Of a DNA stretch of 64,000 nucleotides, positions 28,701 to 35,664 are shown piece by piece. The stretch is from Stenotrophomonas sp. SY1. Lineage in GTDB: Bacteria; Pseudomonadota; Gammaproteobacteria; Xanthomonadales; Xanthomonadaceae. The DNA is taken from assembly GCF_021202945.1 (NCBI RefSeq), contig NZ_JAJOYR010000001.1, positions 682,001-746,000 of the forward strand. The letters run 5' to 3'. The notes beneath the pieces were generated by a model. The model was not told the DNA's origin and did no database searches. It worked only from the letters and a program-made list of their open reading frames with translations. Numbering within the stretch: position 1 is the first letter of the stretch; each line of letters starts with the position of its first letter. Made by a program: the position numbers and the translations under genes.

Positions 28701-29289
28701 TGGGTTCTATGCAGATGCGCAGGCCGCTTACAGCTGGTACGCCAGCGACCTCGATTCCAACACCGCCGACAGGTCCATGGTCGAGGACAACGATGGCCGT
28801 GGCGTGGCGGCTTCGATCGAGGCGGGGTGGAAGCGGAATCTTGGCCAGACCTACAAGCTCACGCCACAGGCACAACTGGTCTATTCGCAGGTCAGCTTTG
28901 ATACGTTCAGTGATGCCTTCAGGGCCCGCGTTTCGGATGACAAGGGCGAAAGCGTGCGGGGACGGTTGGGGCTTGCCCTTGAACGTGAAGCCCATGGGCT
29001 CACATCCAATGGCCGCGACAAGGGCTCCCACGTCTACGCCATCGCCAATATCTATTACGAGTTCCTGGACGGCGTCCGGGTAACGGTCGCAGGAGCCGAC
29101 GAAAGCGACCCGGTTCCGTTCGCAACTCACGACGATCGCTTCTGGGGTGGCCTTGGCATCGGCGGCGTAAATAGTTGGAACGAGAACAGGGTTTCACTGT
29201 TTGCAGAGGTGAATATCGACACCAGCCTCCAGCATCTTGGAAATTCGCCCCTGCTCCGTGGCCGTGTTGGTGTTCGCGCAAAATGGTGA
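22777..29289 (+). CDS. Classical autotransporter (type Va), 2170 residues, with PATR modules
   Basis: A surface or secreted beta-helix protein. The signal peptide covers about 1-49 (I-A-I-S-S-L-P-Q-T-A-L-A-Q). The passenger starts with ~450 residues of serine/threonine-rich repeats (G-A-x-V-T-T-x-G-x-x-A-x-G). Then come passenger-associated transport repeats of the form G-x-L-x-K-x-G-x-G-T-L-x-L-T-G and G-G-T-x-I-x-G-G-T-L-Q-L-G. A ~535-residue block is duplicated: N-F-W-D-G-A-A-G-P-K-N occurs near 25268 and again near 26869. The barrel covers about 1870-2170 and ends in R-A-K-W. An 8-G run lies at 23138-23145 in the coding sequence. The ribosome site is weak. No protease motif was seen, so an adhesin or aggregation role is more likely than an enzyme. 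Confidence 0.95.
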   Translation: MKTNSALPAETSSLFIRLCNRRQGLGRLTSLGFPATLIAISSLPQTALAQAISVTNGSTVNVPGATYPSSTYSTATADLAGVGIHAQNTGSTVNATNVTITTSGSLAQGIRVLGGGRVVMRGGQITTLDTTGTATGAADAVSIQGAGTTGRVELYGTRLTTSGAYASGVEATSNAIALVDGAVVGTAGNNAYGIRSDAGALVTVQNGTTVTTTGANAPAFSARSTGGGSSRIFISNSTATTEGDNSGGYSAGSTSASFPGVITATNSSVETSGVAAHGANANAFGSTVTLSGGSVTTHGSTARGLSATNNATVSTDGTVIVTTGANATGAYAFGSSVATYVRLTNSTIQTSGNSSKGLEASTRGAVVASGTSVSTTGASAPGLYTDNGAAIDFSGSTITTSNASSPGIQFGATGIGATNTVVLTNATVNSAGDAVLASAGVNLLTLNNSVLNSASGRAINVPSSTSTTITANSSTINGIVTTAAGSGSTLNLLGTSRWNMGLTNSTLRSLTIDGGTLGFEANTSLSVPTGIQLLSGGGIADTNGHMGTIGSQFAGMGGLTKTGLGTLILTGANTHAGGTAINGGTLRISSDANLGASSGPLSFDNGTLETALDMVTARATTLALGGGTFAVTNASTLTHNGTVSGAGSLIKSGDGALVLAGTNSYAGPTHVVSGALYANGDQTAATGPVTVENGAVLGGRGTLGGDVAILDGGTISPGASGPAAGTLVINGDLRLAPNSLLAYSLGQANVAGGPLNDLTVVRGDVTLDGTLNVATSPGGAFATGVYRIISYGGSLTDNGLSVGTIPSPNFHVQTSISNQVNLVNTNGLLLNFWDGAAGPKNNSVVDGGDGVWQNSSGNDNWTEATGSMNAPWSPGAVAIFQGASGTVTIDDGLGVVNASGMQFATDAYVLSGQPLMLLEDGPGTGRSVIRVGDGTASSAAMSATISAVLEGNTNLEKTDLGNLVLTGSNSYTGGTTISGGTLQLGNGGTSGSVLGDVTNNGALNFNRSDSTVFLGAISGSGSVRHIGSGTTTLVGANSYAGGTTFNDGVLQVSSDTHLGALTGGLHFDGGTLGTTADMATTRVTTLDANGGTFATAAATTLVHSGMISGVGTLRKIGDGALILTGDSTYAGGTVISAGALQLGTGGTDGSIIGNVLNDGTLLFNRSDDIAFDGVISGSGQTAQIGSGTTVLTGNNSYSGPTLISSGALFVNGDQTAAAGLTTVAGNAILGGAGVIGGDVIVADNATLFPGNITPGRETLTIKGDLTLNAGSLLDYSFGAADVVGGPFNDLVVVGGDLVLDGTLDVTVTLGGSFGTGTYRLINYAGALTDNGLTLGTLPSSAFHVQTSIAKQVNLVNTNGLLLNFWDGAAGPKNDGHINGGDGLWQNHSGNENWTQITGTPNAPWADGAFAIFQGAPGIVSVDNSLGAVTASGMQFAVDGYRVNGNSLGLVGPAAEIRVGDGTAAGADFTVTIDAQITGSSQLVKTDLGTLELTGSNSYGGGTSVNGGVLQVSDNSNLGALAGALRFDTGTLRTIANMATARVTTIDTNGGTLETASGTTLIHAGVISGAGMLTKAGAGTLALTADSTIGRTAILAGTLQVGVGGTSGSITGDVINDGVLSFNRIDDVTFSGRITGNGSVVQAGSGTTILAGANTYLGETLVSAGVLQAGGANSFSADSSHRVAQGAMLSLAGHDQTVRTLINAGRVSMAANDVSALGTVLTVTGDYVGEGGTTRFNTQLDGDRSATDLLRIDGNSTGHSQVQVINVGGAGAQTDRGIKLIDVAGASNGVFQLLGDFTATTGQQAVVGGAYAYTLNQNSDTADGDWYLRSELRDGGGTNVDPAYNPGTPLYESYPQVLLVLNTLPTLRQRVGARSWTDGDDSAVAGNSTWGRIDVGRRRSDSGHSTTGATQRSDGYALNLGLDITLKEDDGWGVLVGGLTALHGVDRTDVRSIQGNGRIRTDAYGLGATMTWYNPNGFYADAQAAYSWYASDLDSNTADRSMVEDNDGRGVAASIEAGWKRNLGQTYKLTPQAQLVYSQVSFDTFSDAFRARVSDDKGESVRGRLGLALEREAHGLTSNGRDKGSHVYAIANIYYEFLDGVRVTVAGADESDPVPFATHDDRFWGGLGIGGVNSWNENRVSLFAEVNIDTSLQHLGNSPLLRGRVGVRAKW
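23138..23145 (+). repeat. Homopolymeric G8 tract inside the autotransporter gene
   Basis: Eight consecutive G near codon 121, coding the R-G-G part of V-V-M-R-G-G-Q. A slippage of one base would truncate the protein soon after. Such tracts can drive phase variation, but eight is near the lower limit. Confidence 0.6.
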
Positions 29290-29542
29290 AATTGGCACCT
29301 TCAACCAATGGTGAGGATGTCGCTGCACAGCGGATGCATGGTCTCTGGAGCCGCTGTTCTGCCGTTTAATCCGAATGGCTGATTTGCTGGGAGCTAGAGA
29401 AAGGAACCCTTTAGCTTGGACCCGACAAAGGAGTACGTAGGATTCTGCTTGAATGTTGGCAATTTCTCAGGTTGAGACGACCGAGCCAGCACGGTCAAAC
29501 TATGGGTTTCAACAGTGGCCAATCTATGCTTTCACGCACAAG

Positions 29543-29570
29543 AAAAGGCACCTATCAACGGTGCCTTTTT
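29543..29570 (+). terminator. Strong intrinsic terminator downstream of the first autotransporter
   Basis: Perfect stem AAAAGGCACC / GGTGCCTTTT with loop TATCAAC, followed by a T-run. The symmetric A/T ends make it potentially bidirectional. It lies about 250 bp after the autotransporter stop. The adjoining GGTGCCTACTT direct repeat has no assigned role. Confidence 0.8.
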
Positions 29571-29832
29571 CGTTTGGTGCCTACTTGGTGCCTACATGTG
29601 GCTGGCTAAGCAGCTGGTGGTCCCACCATTGAATCAATTGCTTAGCCCTGTTTTTATCGAATCAGGGCAGGGGTTGTGGGGAGAAGTTCGCGGAGAGATT
29701 CCGTGATCGATCGATCAATGCCGCCCCGTTGCGCACAGTGTGAAATCAGTTGCTCAGCGCTGTTTTGCACTGCTTGAAGCAGATGTCCGGGCGTAATTCT
29801 TTTGAGAAGTTCCGTCGCTTGTCCGCAATGGT

Positions 29833-29934
29833 GTGGAGAAGCGTCCAGGCGACTCCGGCACGTTCCGCAAGCTATTCAATCGCATCGTTGGGCCGACGCC
29901 GGGCGAGTACCGGCGACGGTTCAACACGGGATGG
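29833..29934 (+). pseudogene. Remnant of an AraC-family regulator C-terminus
   Basis: The translation G-T-F-R-K-L-F-N-R-I-V-G-P-T-P-G-E-Y-R-R-R-F is the second HTH and tail of AraC/GlxA-type regulators. Nothing upstream in any frame completes the domain, so only about 30 codons survive. The rest of 29571-30061 shows no gene. Confidence 0.65.
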
Positions 29935-30061
29935 GGGCGTGTGCTTGCAGCCTCCGCAATCCATGCGAAGAGATGCAGATCATGCCTCAATGCCGGGCGC
30001 GGATGCCGCCAACAGCAGCTGTCCACGTTGTCCGAACAGCCGAATGCGTGTGCCTTCTGCT

Positions 30062-31366
30062 CTACGCTGATCTGGACAGCGTGCGGGCGCCTGCGCAGGT
30101 AAGCAACGCCGCCAATGCCAGCGCCGCGGCTACCCACAGGTTGCCGGAGATCCCAACGGGATCGGCGCTGCAATCGATGTGGTCCGAGCGCTGGAGAGCC
30201 CGGCTGGTCAGCCATGAGGTGACCAGCACAACGCCGCCTGCGCACAGCGCAACGACGAAGCCAGCGTGAGAGTCGAAGCGATCGACCACCTGGCCGGACA
30301 CTGCAGCACCTGCCGCCACGCCGACATTCAGGCCCGCCAGCAGCCAGGTCATGCCTTCGGTCACACGTCGCGCAGGAACCCGCCGTTCAATCAGTGACAT
30401 CGCCACGATCATCGTCGGCGCGAAGAACAGCCCGGCCAGCAGAACCGCCGATGCCAGCTGGACGGTGCCTGTGACGTAGAGCAGCGGCACGGTAGTCAGC
30501 GCAGTTGCAGCACCGCCCAGCAGCAATTGCCGGTGCAGCGGAAGCGACATGCGCCATGCGCCGAACAGCAGCCCCGCCGTGCAGGAACCGAGCGCGTACG
30601 CAGACAGCACAAGGCTGGCTGCGCCGGGTTGGCCAAGCGCAGCGGTGAATGCAACGCTGGTGATATCGATGCTGCCGACGATGAGGCCCATCGCCATCAT
30701 CAGCACGACCAACCAGAGAACGCCTGGGAAAGCGATCATCGGCTGTTGCTTGTGAGTCGTCGCTTCGATCAACTCCACGGCAGGCTCGGTACTCCGCTGC
30801 GCGACCAGTGCAGCGACGCCGATGGCCAGCAACACCGCCGCGGCCAACACGCCTGCCTGGGGCATCAGCGCGATCGACAGGCCGACCGCGATGGGCGGCC
30901 CGGCGATGAAGCTGAGCTCATCAAGCACCGTCTCCAGGGAGTAAGCCGCCTGCAACAGGGGACGACCACGATGCAGTGCAGTCCAACGCGCGCGCACCAT
31001 CGCCGAGACGCTGGGCATGCAGCCTGCAAACAAGGCGGCGACAAACAGTGTCCAGTCGGGTGCGTCCCGCCAGGTGGCGGCGGCAAGCAACAGCAATCCG
31101 AAAACGCTGACCGCAGTGGCGATGGGCAGCACACGCCCTTGCCCGCGTCGATCAACCAGCCGCGAGACCTGCGGCGAAACGATCGCGTAGGTCAGAACAA
31201 ACAGCGCGGACACCGCACCGGCCAGGGCGTAGCTGCCTCGCAACGAAGACAGCAGACTGATGATGCCGATGCCCGTCATCGGCAGCGGCAGGCGGGCGAT
31301 CAGCCCTGCCAGCGCCAGGCCCGGCGTGCCGGGCGTAGCAAACAGTTCGCGATAAGCGGTAGCCAA
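30062..31366 (-). CDS. MFS transporter (probable drug/metabolite exporter)
   Basis: A 434-residue inner-membrane protein with about 12 hydrophobic helices. I place the start at the TTG at 31366 because it follows GGAG at 7 bp spacing. The longer ATG frame (31423) would start inside the operator region and add a non-hydrophobic leader. The V-S-R-L-V-D-R-R-G-Q-G-R segment between helices 2 and 3 matches the conserved MFS loop motif. It is divergent from a TetR regulator, with two palindromic operators between them, the classical arrangement for repressor-controlled efflux. Substrate unknown. Confidence 0.9.
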   Translation of the reverse strand: MATAYRELFATPGTPGLALAGLIARLPLPMTGIGIISLLSSLRGSYALAGAVSALFVLTYAIVSPQVSRLVDRRGQGRVLPIATAVSVFGLLLLAAATWRDAPDWTLFVAALFAGCMPSVSAMVRARWTALHRGRPLLQAAYSLETVLDELSFIAGPPIAVGLSIALMPQAGVLAAAVLLAIGVAALVAQRSTEPAVELIEATTHKQQPMIAFPGVLWLVVLMMAMGLIVGSIDITSVAFTAALGQPGAASLVLSAYALGSCTAGLLFGAWRMSLPLHRQLLLGGAATALTTVPLLYVTGTVQLASAVLLAGLFFAPTMIVAMSLIERRVPARRVTEGMTWLLAGLNVGVAAGAAVSGQVVDRFDSHAGFVVALCAGGVVLVTSWLTSRALQRSDHIDCSADPVGISGNLWVAAALALAALLTCAGARTLSRSA

Positions 31367-31420
31367 CAGGGGTCTCCAAAGCGGCCGGACTTGCCTGGCA
31401 CAGGTCGCGCCATGACAATA

Positions 31421-31435
31421 CATACAGAGCGTATG
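31421..31435. promoter_or_regulatory. TetR-type operator 1 (CATAC-N5-GTATG)
   Basis: Perfect inverted repeat CATAC-AGAGC-GTATG in the divergent MFS/tetR region. An identical arrangement recurs at 31452-31466. Confidence 0.75.
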
Positions 31436-31451
31436 AATAAGAGGCTACATT

Positions 31452-31466
31452 CATACGCGCCGTATG
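31452..31466. promoter_or_regulatory. TetR-type operator 2 (CATAC-N5-GTATG)
   Basis: CATAC-GCGCC-GTATG, centred 31 bp (about three helical turns) from operator 1. A further GTATG half-site lies at 31485-31489, just before the tetR ribosome site. Confidence 0.75.
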
Positions 31467-31502
31467 TAAACAATCATGCACACCGTATGTAAGGAGCTCC
31501 GG

Positions 31503-32087
31503 ATGGTCCGCCGCACCCGCGCTGAAATGGAAGAAACCCGCGCCAACCTGCTGTCCACTGCCCGCCGGGTGTTCAGCGAACACGGCTATGCGGCCACCTC
31601 GATGGACGACCTGACCGCCCAGGCCGGGCTTACGCGCGGTGCGCTTTACCACCACTTCGGTGACAAGAAGGGGCTGCTGGCAGCCGTGGTCGAGCAGATC
31701 GATGCCGAGACCGATACGCGGCTGCAGGCGATCAGCGATGCTGCTGAGGATGCCTGGGAGGGATTCCGCCAGCGGTGCGTCGCCTACCTGGACATGGCAC
31801 TGGAACCGGAGGTCCAGCGCATCGTGCTGCGCGATGCACGTGCCGTGCTCGGCGGAGCTTCACCCGACTCGCAGCGACATTGCGTCGCCTCGATGCAGCG
31901 GTTGATCAGCAACCTCATCCAGCGGGGAGTGATCGCGCCGGTGGATGCACAGGCGCTGGCATCGCTGATCTACGGCAGCCTCGCAGAGGCCGCGTTCTGG
32001 ATTGCCGAAGGAGACGACGCCAGTGCGCGTCTGGTACAGGCGACGGCCGCACTTGAACTGCTGTTGCGCGGACTGAAAGTCGCTTGA
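31503..32087 (+). CDS. TetR/AcrR-family repressor
   Basis: A 194-residue DNA-binding regulator. The ATG at 31503 follows AAGGAG by 6 bp and gives the typical N-terminus M-V-R-R-T-R-A-E-M-E-E-T-R. The HTH (about 10-57) reads A-T-S-M-D-D-L-T-A-Q-A-G-L-T-R-G-A-L-Y-H-H, then F-G-D-K-K-G-L-L. The C-terminal ligand/dimer domain is of AcrR type. It is divergent from the MFS gene and probably represses both itself and the exporter through the paired CATAC-N5-GTATG operators. The inducer is not predictable. Confidence 0.95.
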   Translation: MVRRTRAEMEETRANLLSTARRVFSEHGYAATSMDDLTAQAGLTRGALYHHFGDKKGLLAAVVEQIDAETDTRLQAISDAAEDAWEGFRQRCVAYLDMALEPEVQRIVLRDARAVLGGASPDSQRHCVASMQRLISNLIQRGVIAPVDAQALASLIYGSLAEAAFWIAEGDDASARLVQATAALELLLRGLKVA

Positions 32088-32160
32088 GATTGCGTCAGGC
32101 TTCGGTGAGCGCCGGAGTGGTTCCGACCTGAAACGGCCATCCTTGGCCTGATTCAGCCAC

Positions 32161-32886
32161 TCAGCGGCTGGTGACCGGATCGACTCGCGCGGCACCTGCT
32201 TCGGCTTCCAGACTCTGGATGATGGCGGTGGCGACATCGCGGGTGGATTGCCAGTTCATGCCGGTGATGAGCCGGCCATCGATTTCCACATGCGATGTGT
32301 TGCGGACGCCATGACGGAACAGCCCCTTGCTCTCCAACAGACGCTGCTCGATCGAGAACGGAAAGGTCTTGTAGTAGGCCGCACTCTTGTCCTCGAATGC
32401 ATCGGGATAGCGGGTGGCGGTCTTGCTGATGATCTGCCATTGCCCGCCAAGCTTTTTCAGCAGGAACAGATCTACGAAGCGCGCCTGGTCCTTGCCGATC
32501 AGGATCTCCGCCTTCGCCGTTGCGATGTTGCCATCGACCTGCGTGCCGAGCAGACGGCCGATACGGCCATTGAACTGCCCCGGGTTTTTGCTGAACCAGC
32601 CGGCGTACTCGGTGATGCTCACCTCGCGCATGCCGTCCGTTCCCTGGCTCAGGTACAGGCGTGCCTCAGGGTGAAACGCACGTCGGAGCTGGTCGGCCTG
32701 GTTGTAGGAACTGCCCTGCAGGTAGTCCTGGATGACCGCAGCGACCTGACCGTCCTCGGTGGCGGGCTCGGCGTGGGCGAGGCCGCTGAGCAACAGTGCG
32801 AAAAGGGCGATTCCAAACCGTTGGATGAGGCTTGCGTGCTGCGGTACTGCACCGGCGGTTGCCGGCTTGGATGGCGTTGCTGACAT
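32161..32886 (-). CDS. Exported NTF2/lumazine-binding-like protein fused to a DJ-1/PfpI C-terminal piece
   Basis: A 241-residue protein with a signal peptide (about 20-39, F-G-I-A-L-F-A-L-L-L-S-G-L-A-H-A). Residues about 45-165 form an NTF2-like fold of the putative lumazine-binding type (I-Q-D-Y-L-Q-G-S-S-Y-N, F-H-P-E-A-R-L-Y, W-Q-I-I-S-K). The last ~60 residues (P-F-S-I-E-Q-R-L, then V-E-I-D-G-R-L-I-T-G, Q-S-T-R-D-V-A) match the C-terminal end of DJ-1/PfpI class-1 amidotransferase-like proteins. The DJ-1 nucleophile-elbow cysteine and core are absent, so that part cannot be catalytic. It is either an in-frame deletion derivative of an NTF2-DJ-1 fusion or a retained structural tail. Function unknown. 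Confidence 0.8.
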   Translation of the reverse strand: MSATPSKPATAGAVPQHASLIQRFGIALFALLLSGLAHAEPATEDGQVAAVIQDYLQGSSYNQADQLRRAFHPEARLYLSQGTDGMREVSITEYAGWFSKNPGQFNGRIGRLLGTQVDGNIATAKAEILIGKDQARFVDLFLLKKLGGQWQIISKTATRYPDAFEDKSAAYYKTFPFSIEQRLLESKGLFRHGVRNTSHVEIDGRLITGMNWQSTRDVATAIIQSLEAEAGAARVDPVTSR

Positions 32887-32979
32887 GGAGGGGCTCCGGT
32901 TGATGGATGCCCCGGATTCTGTCGGATGCCTTTGTGGATCAATATCTTGGTGTGCGTTTCCGAACTCCGGAAACGTGTT

Positions 32980-34032
32980 TCAGGAGCTGGGATCCAGCCG
33001 CGTCTGGGCCAGTCGCCATGCTGCCGGCGTCATCCCCTCGGCCTTCTTGAAGCTGCTGTAGAAGGTGGACATGGACAGGAAGCCGGAGGCCTCTGCGACG
33101 TGTTCCATCGGCACCGGGGCCGGCGCGCGCAGCAACTGCTTGGCGGCCTCGATCCTCAATTGCGCCAGGTACGGTTTGAAGGCGGTCTTGTGGTTGTCGT
33201 TGAGCAACTGCGACAGGCGCGCCGGCGGCAGGTTGAGACGGCTTGCGACCTTGGACAAGGTCAAGCCGGCGTTCTTGTACAGGTGCTCGTCGGCCATGAG
33301 TTTGTGCAGGGCCTGCAATGCCGCTTCGGCTTCGGTCGAGTCGATCTTGCGGTCCTGGTAGGGCGCGATGGCGGGGCGTGGCTTGCGCCGGGTGAGAACC
33401 ACGACGCCACTCAGGTACAGCACGACCGAGAACGACAGCGCGCCGACAATGTACGAGGTCAGGCCGGCAGTGACATAAGCCAGCCATATCAGCGCAACGC
33501 CCGCGATGACCGAGGCGACATGGGTGCTGGTCAGCGCGTCGGGTGCCCCACGGGCGTGACCTTGCCGGGTGGCGCGGAAGAACAGCCACGATGCGACCAG
33601 CAGGCAGACCAGCCAGCCCACCTGGATGAAACGCCATACCGGCCCGGCCCACAGGCTCACGTTGTCGGTATAGGGGTAGGCCACGCCAAAGCCGGTGGCG
33701 AGCGCGAGCAGGCTCAATGTCAATGCCGGGTCGTAGCGGGTGTGCTGGCGTTTGGGGTCGGCCCAGGCACGCACAAAACCGATCAGGCATACGCCGATGA
33801 GGAAGCAGGCAGTCAGCCCGATCTGCAGGACCAGCTTGGAGATCTCCGGCCAGAAGTAGAACAGCACGGATTTCCCGGTGCGCAGGCTGAGCATCAGTAC
33901 CAGCGCGGCTAACCACCGTTGCGCCGGCGTGACGGGTTGTCGCCATAGCAGGTACAGCGACAACGCCACGCCATTGAAGGCGCCCAGTCCGGCAAAGAAG
34001 AACAGCAGGTATGACTCGAACATGGATGCCAT
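32980..34032 (-). CDS. Membrane-anchored AraC-family transcriptional regulator
   Basis: A protein of about 350 residues with roughly seven hydrophobic helices in the first 220 (F-E-S-Y-L-L-F-F-F-A-G-L onward) and an AraC double-HTH at the C-terminus (about 255-345). HTH1 holds L-S-K-V-A-S-R-L-N-L-P-P-A-R-L-S-Q-L-L-N; HTH2 holds V-A-E-A-S-G-F-L-S-M-S-T-F-Y-S-S-F-K-K and G-M-T-P-A-A-W-R. Such 7TM-AraC proteins are thought to sense signals at the membrane. The ATG at 34032 was chosen because the first helix begins four residues later; an ATG at 34113 would add 27 polar residues, and none has a good ribosome site. It is not clearly linked to a target gene. Confidence 0.88.
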   Translation of the reverse strand: MASMFESYLLFFFAGLGAFNGVALSLYLLWRQPVTPAQRWLAALVLMLSLRTGKSVLFYFWPEISKLVLQIGLTACFLIGVCLIGFVRAWADPKRQHTRYDPALTLSLLALATGFGVAYPYTDNVSLWAGPVWRFIQVGWLVCLLVASWLFFRATRQGHARGAPDALTSTHVASVIAGVALIWLAYVTAGLTSYIVGALSFSVVLYLSGVVVLTRRKPRPAIAPYQDRKIDSTEAEAALQALHKLMADEHLYKNAGLTLSKVASRLNLPPARLSQLLNDNHKTAFKPYLAQLRIEAAKQLLRAPAPVPMEHVAEASGFLSMSTFYSSFKKAEGMTPAAWRLAQTRLDPSS

Positions 34033-34287
34033 TGCCAGCGAAGGAGGCCTGAAGGGAGCGAGCGGGTTATAGCTGAACTCAGTGCGCTGGATTATGTCTG
34101 TTTTGGGGCGCATGGCGCCCCATGGTCAGGGGCGGAGAGCGTGTTTCGACGGGCCCGCAAGGCTCCCGTACGGGAGTTCATCCCATCGCCGAACGGTTGC
34201 ATCCACATGGTGCTGCAACGCTCGCAACACCGGGCTTTCAACTGCAGTCGAGCCGGTCCGTTGCGATCCATCCGCAGCACGACACGC

Positions 34288-34824
34288 TCAGGCATTGCTT
34301 GCGCGTGCGGTGCGCGAAGCAATCGCCGCTGATGCCGCTTCGGTGATCTGTACGGTGCTGATTCCGAGCGACCGGAAGGCGCGGCTTGCAGGCGTGAACG
34401 CCTCCTGGGCCACGCTCAGCAGAACATCCGCGCCGAGCAGGCTGCGTCCCTTCCGTTTGCTGCGCGACTGTGCCAAACGCTGGACAAGCGTTTGGCCGGA
34501 AGCGTCTGCCTGGTAAAGCCTGCCTTTTGGAGCAACCAGTGCGTCGGTAGGCGGCCCTGGCAGCGCCGCCGGCCGCGCCATGCCGACGGATGAAAGTGCG
34601 GCCTCATGCTGTGAATCCAGCGCGCCAAGGAAATCCGCCTCGGTCAGCGAAAGATGCTTGAAAGCCTCGATCGCGGTTCTGTCATCCAATCCGAGTGCCG
34701 CCAGTACGAAGTGCTCGGAGCTTGGCTTGGCACGGCCATGGCCGCGTGCAATCTCCTCCGCAGCACTGCAAAGCTCGGCCAGGGTTCGGGAGTCCTGCGC
34801 ATATCGACTGAACAACGTAAGCAT
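34288..34824 (-). CDS. Stand-alone Clp N-domain protein
   Basis: A 178-residue protein made of two Clp_N-type helical repeats (about 1-80, L-A-E-L-C-S-A-A-E-E-I-A and S-S-E-H-F-V-L-A-A-L-G; about 105-165, G-A-D-V-L-L-S-V-A-Q) with no AAA+ ATPase part. Clp N-domains bind substrates or adaptors. A free N-domain may act as an adaptor or decoy, which is inference. The ATG at 34824 lies 7 bp after the stop of the upstream HTH gene, so the two are translationally linked and share the paired operator region upstream. Confidence 0.85.
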   Translation of the reverse strand: MLTLFSRYAQDSRTLAELCSAAEEIARGHGRAKPSSEHFVLAALGLDDRTAIEAFKHLSLTEADFLGALDSQHEAALSSVGMARPAALPGPPTDALVAPKGRLYQADASGQTLVQRLAQSRSKRKGRSLLGADVLLSVAQEAFTPASRAFRSLGISTVQITEAASAAIASRTARASNA

Positions 34825-34831
34825 GGTTGCG

Positions 34832-35050
34832 TCATCCCTTTGCGGTGGGTTGGAGGTGTGAAAGGCGCCGATGTGCGGCCTGCTTGGAGACACCCAGGGC
34901 CTCGGCGATCTGGGACCACGACCAGCCGTCGCGCAGCGCGGCATGCACGGCGCGGGCCTCGAGTTCATCGGCCAGTTGCCGCAGCGCCAGTACGGCGGCG
35001 AGGGCGTCGGCGCTGTTGTCGGGATCAGGTAGCGTCTTGGGCAGCGTCAT
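34832..35050 (-). CDS. Small HTH regulator paired with the Clp N-domain gene
   Basis: A 72-residue protein. The C-terminal half is a helix-turn-helix (W-S-W-S-Q-I-A-E-A-L-G-V-S-K-Q-A-A-H-R-R). The N-terminal half (A-L-A-A-V-L-A-L-R-Q-L-A-D-E-L-E) is helical and probably dimerises. The start at 35050 is preferred over an ATG 12 codons upstream because that one would begin inside the operator palindromes. It is first in a two-gene operon with the Clp N-domain protein and probably autoregulates through the two GTCAA-N6-TTGAC sites. Confidence 0.85.
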   Translation of the reverse strand: MTLPKTLPDPDNSADALAAVLALRQLADELEARAVHAALRDGWSWSQIAEALGVSKQAAHRRLSHLQPTAKG

Positions 35051-35053
35051 GTC

Positions 35054-35069
35054 GTCAACATTAGTTGAC
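35054..35069. promoter_or_regulatory. Palindromic operator 1 (GTCAA-N6-TTGAC) of the HTH/Clp-N operon
   Basis: GTCAA-CATTAG-TTGAC directly upstream of the HTH start at 35050. It is repeated with the same arms and spacing at 35082-35097, which makes chance unlikely. Confidence 0.75.
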
Positions 35070-35081
35070 GAGATTGGGGGT

Positions 35082-35097
35082 GTCAATACATGTTGAC
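35082..35097. promoter_or_regulatory. Palindromic operator 2 (GTCAA-N6-TTGAC) of the HTH/Clp-N operon
   Basis: GTCAA-TACATG-TTGAC, centre 28 bp from operator 1. The pair covers the expected promoter of the small HTH gene. Confidence 0.75.
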
Positions 35098-35664
35098 GAT
35101 GCCGAGGGCAGGGCGGGATTCCTGCTGCTGGGTGCCTGGTTCAGGCCCAAAGCACCGTGCCGGGCCTGATGCTCTCCGTTTGAAGCGGTACGGATGCAAT
35201 GCTTGAATCAAGCAGAGTCGCGAAACGGTCGGACAACGTAATCACACGGCGAGCGTTCCGCCTCGATGAGGCAGCTCGTAGCGATGTCCAAAGCAGTGCC
35301 GGAAATCTCAGCTTTTGCGCGGGCCGCTGTGGGACGACGGAGTGATGTACTACCACGATCCACAGCGACCAAGGTGGCCACTTCAACGCGAATAGTGGCA
35401 CCGCGGCATCGCCCACAAACGCCGTCCGTGGGAAGTGAAGCGGCATCGGCAGCCGAAGGCCGCGCCTGATGCAACGAACCCGCGTGTGCGGGTTGGTTGC
35501 GGACCATCACGTCAATGCTGGCGCAGGTATCCAGGCAAGCGGTAATGCCTGGTGAGTGTCGGAGTACAACGACCCGACCGCCAAGCAGCACCACCGGCGT
35601 AGCACGTGCTCGTCATCAGCGGACGAAAGATATCAATGGAATCTCAGCTGCCAGCATGGAGCCA
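35098..35664. other. Intergenic stretch with no supported gene
   Basis: About 570 bp. Short open frames on the minus strand (35141-35446 and 35208-35594) have no ribosome site, motif or family resemblance. Nothing else was recognised. Confidence 0.4.

Noticed and set aside
22777..29289. Repeated units considered as a CRISPR array or other repeat array
   Set aside because: The units vary in sequence and keep reading frame; they are passenger repeats of an autotransporter, with no spacer structure.
29571..29605. GGTGCCTACTT direct repeat considered as a phage or integrase attachment site
   Set aside because: No tRNA gene, integrase or second copy was seen to support an att site.
30527..31492. 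A 321-codon plus-strand open frame rich in Q, R and G
   Set aside because: Antisense to the MFS transporter, with low-complexity translation; it also runs through the operator region.
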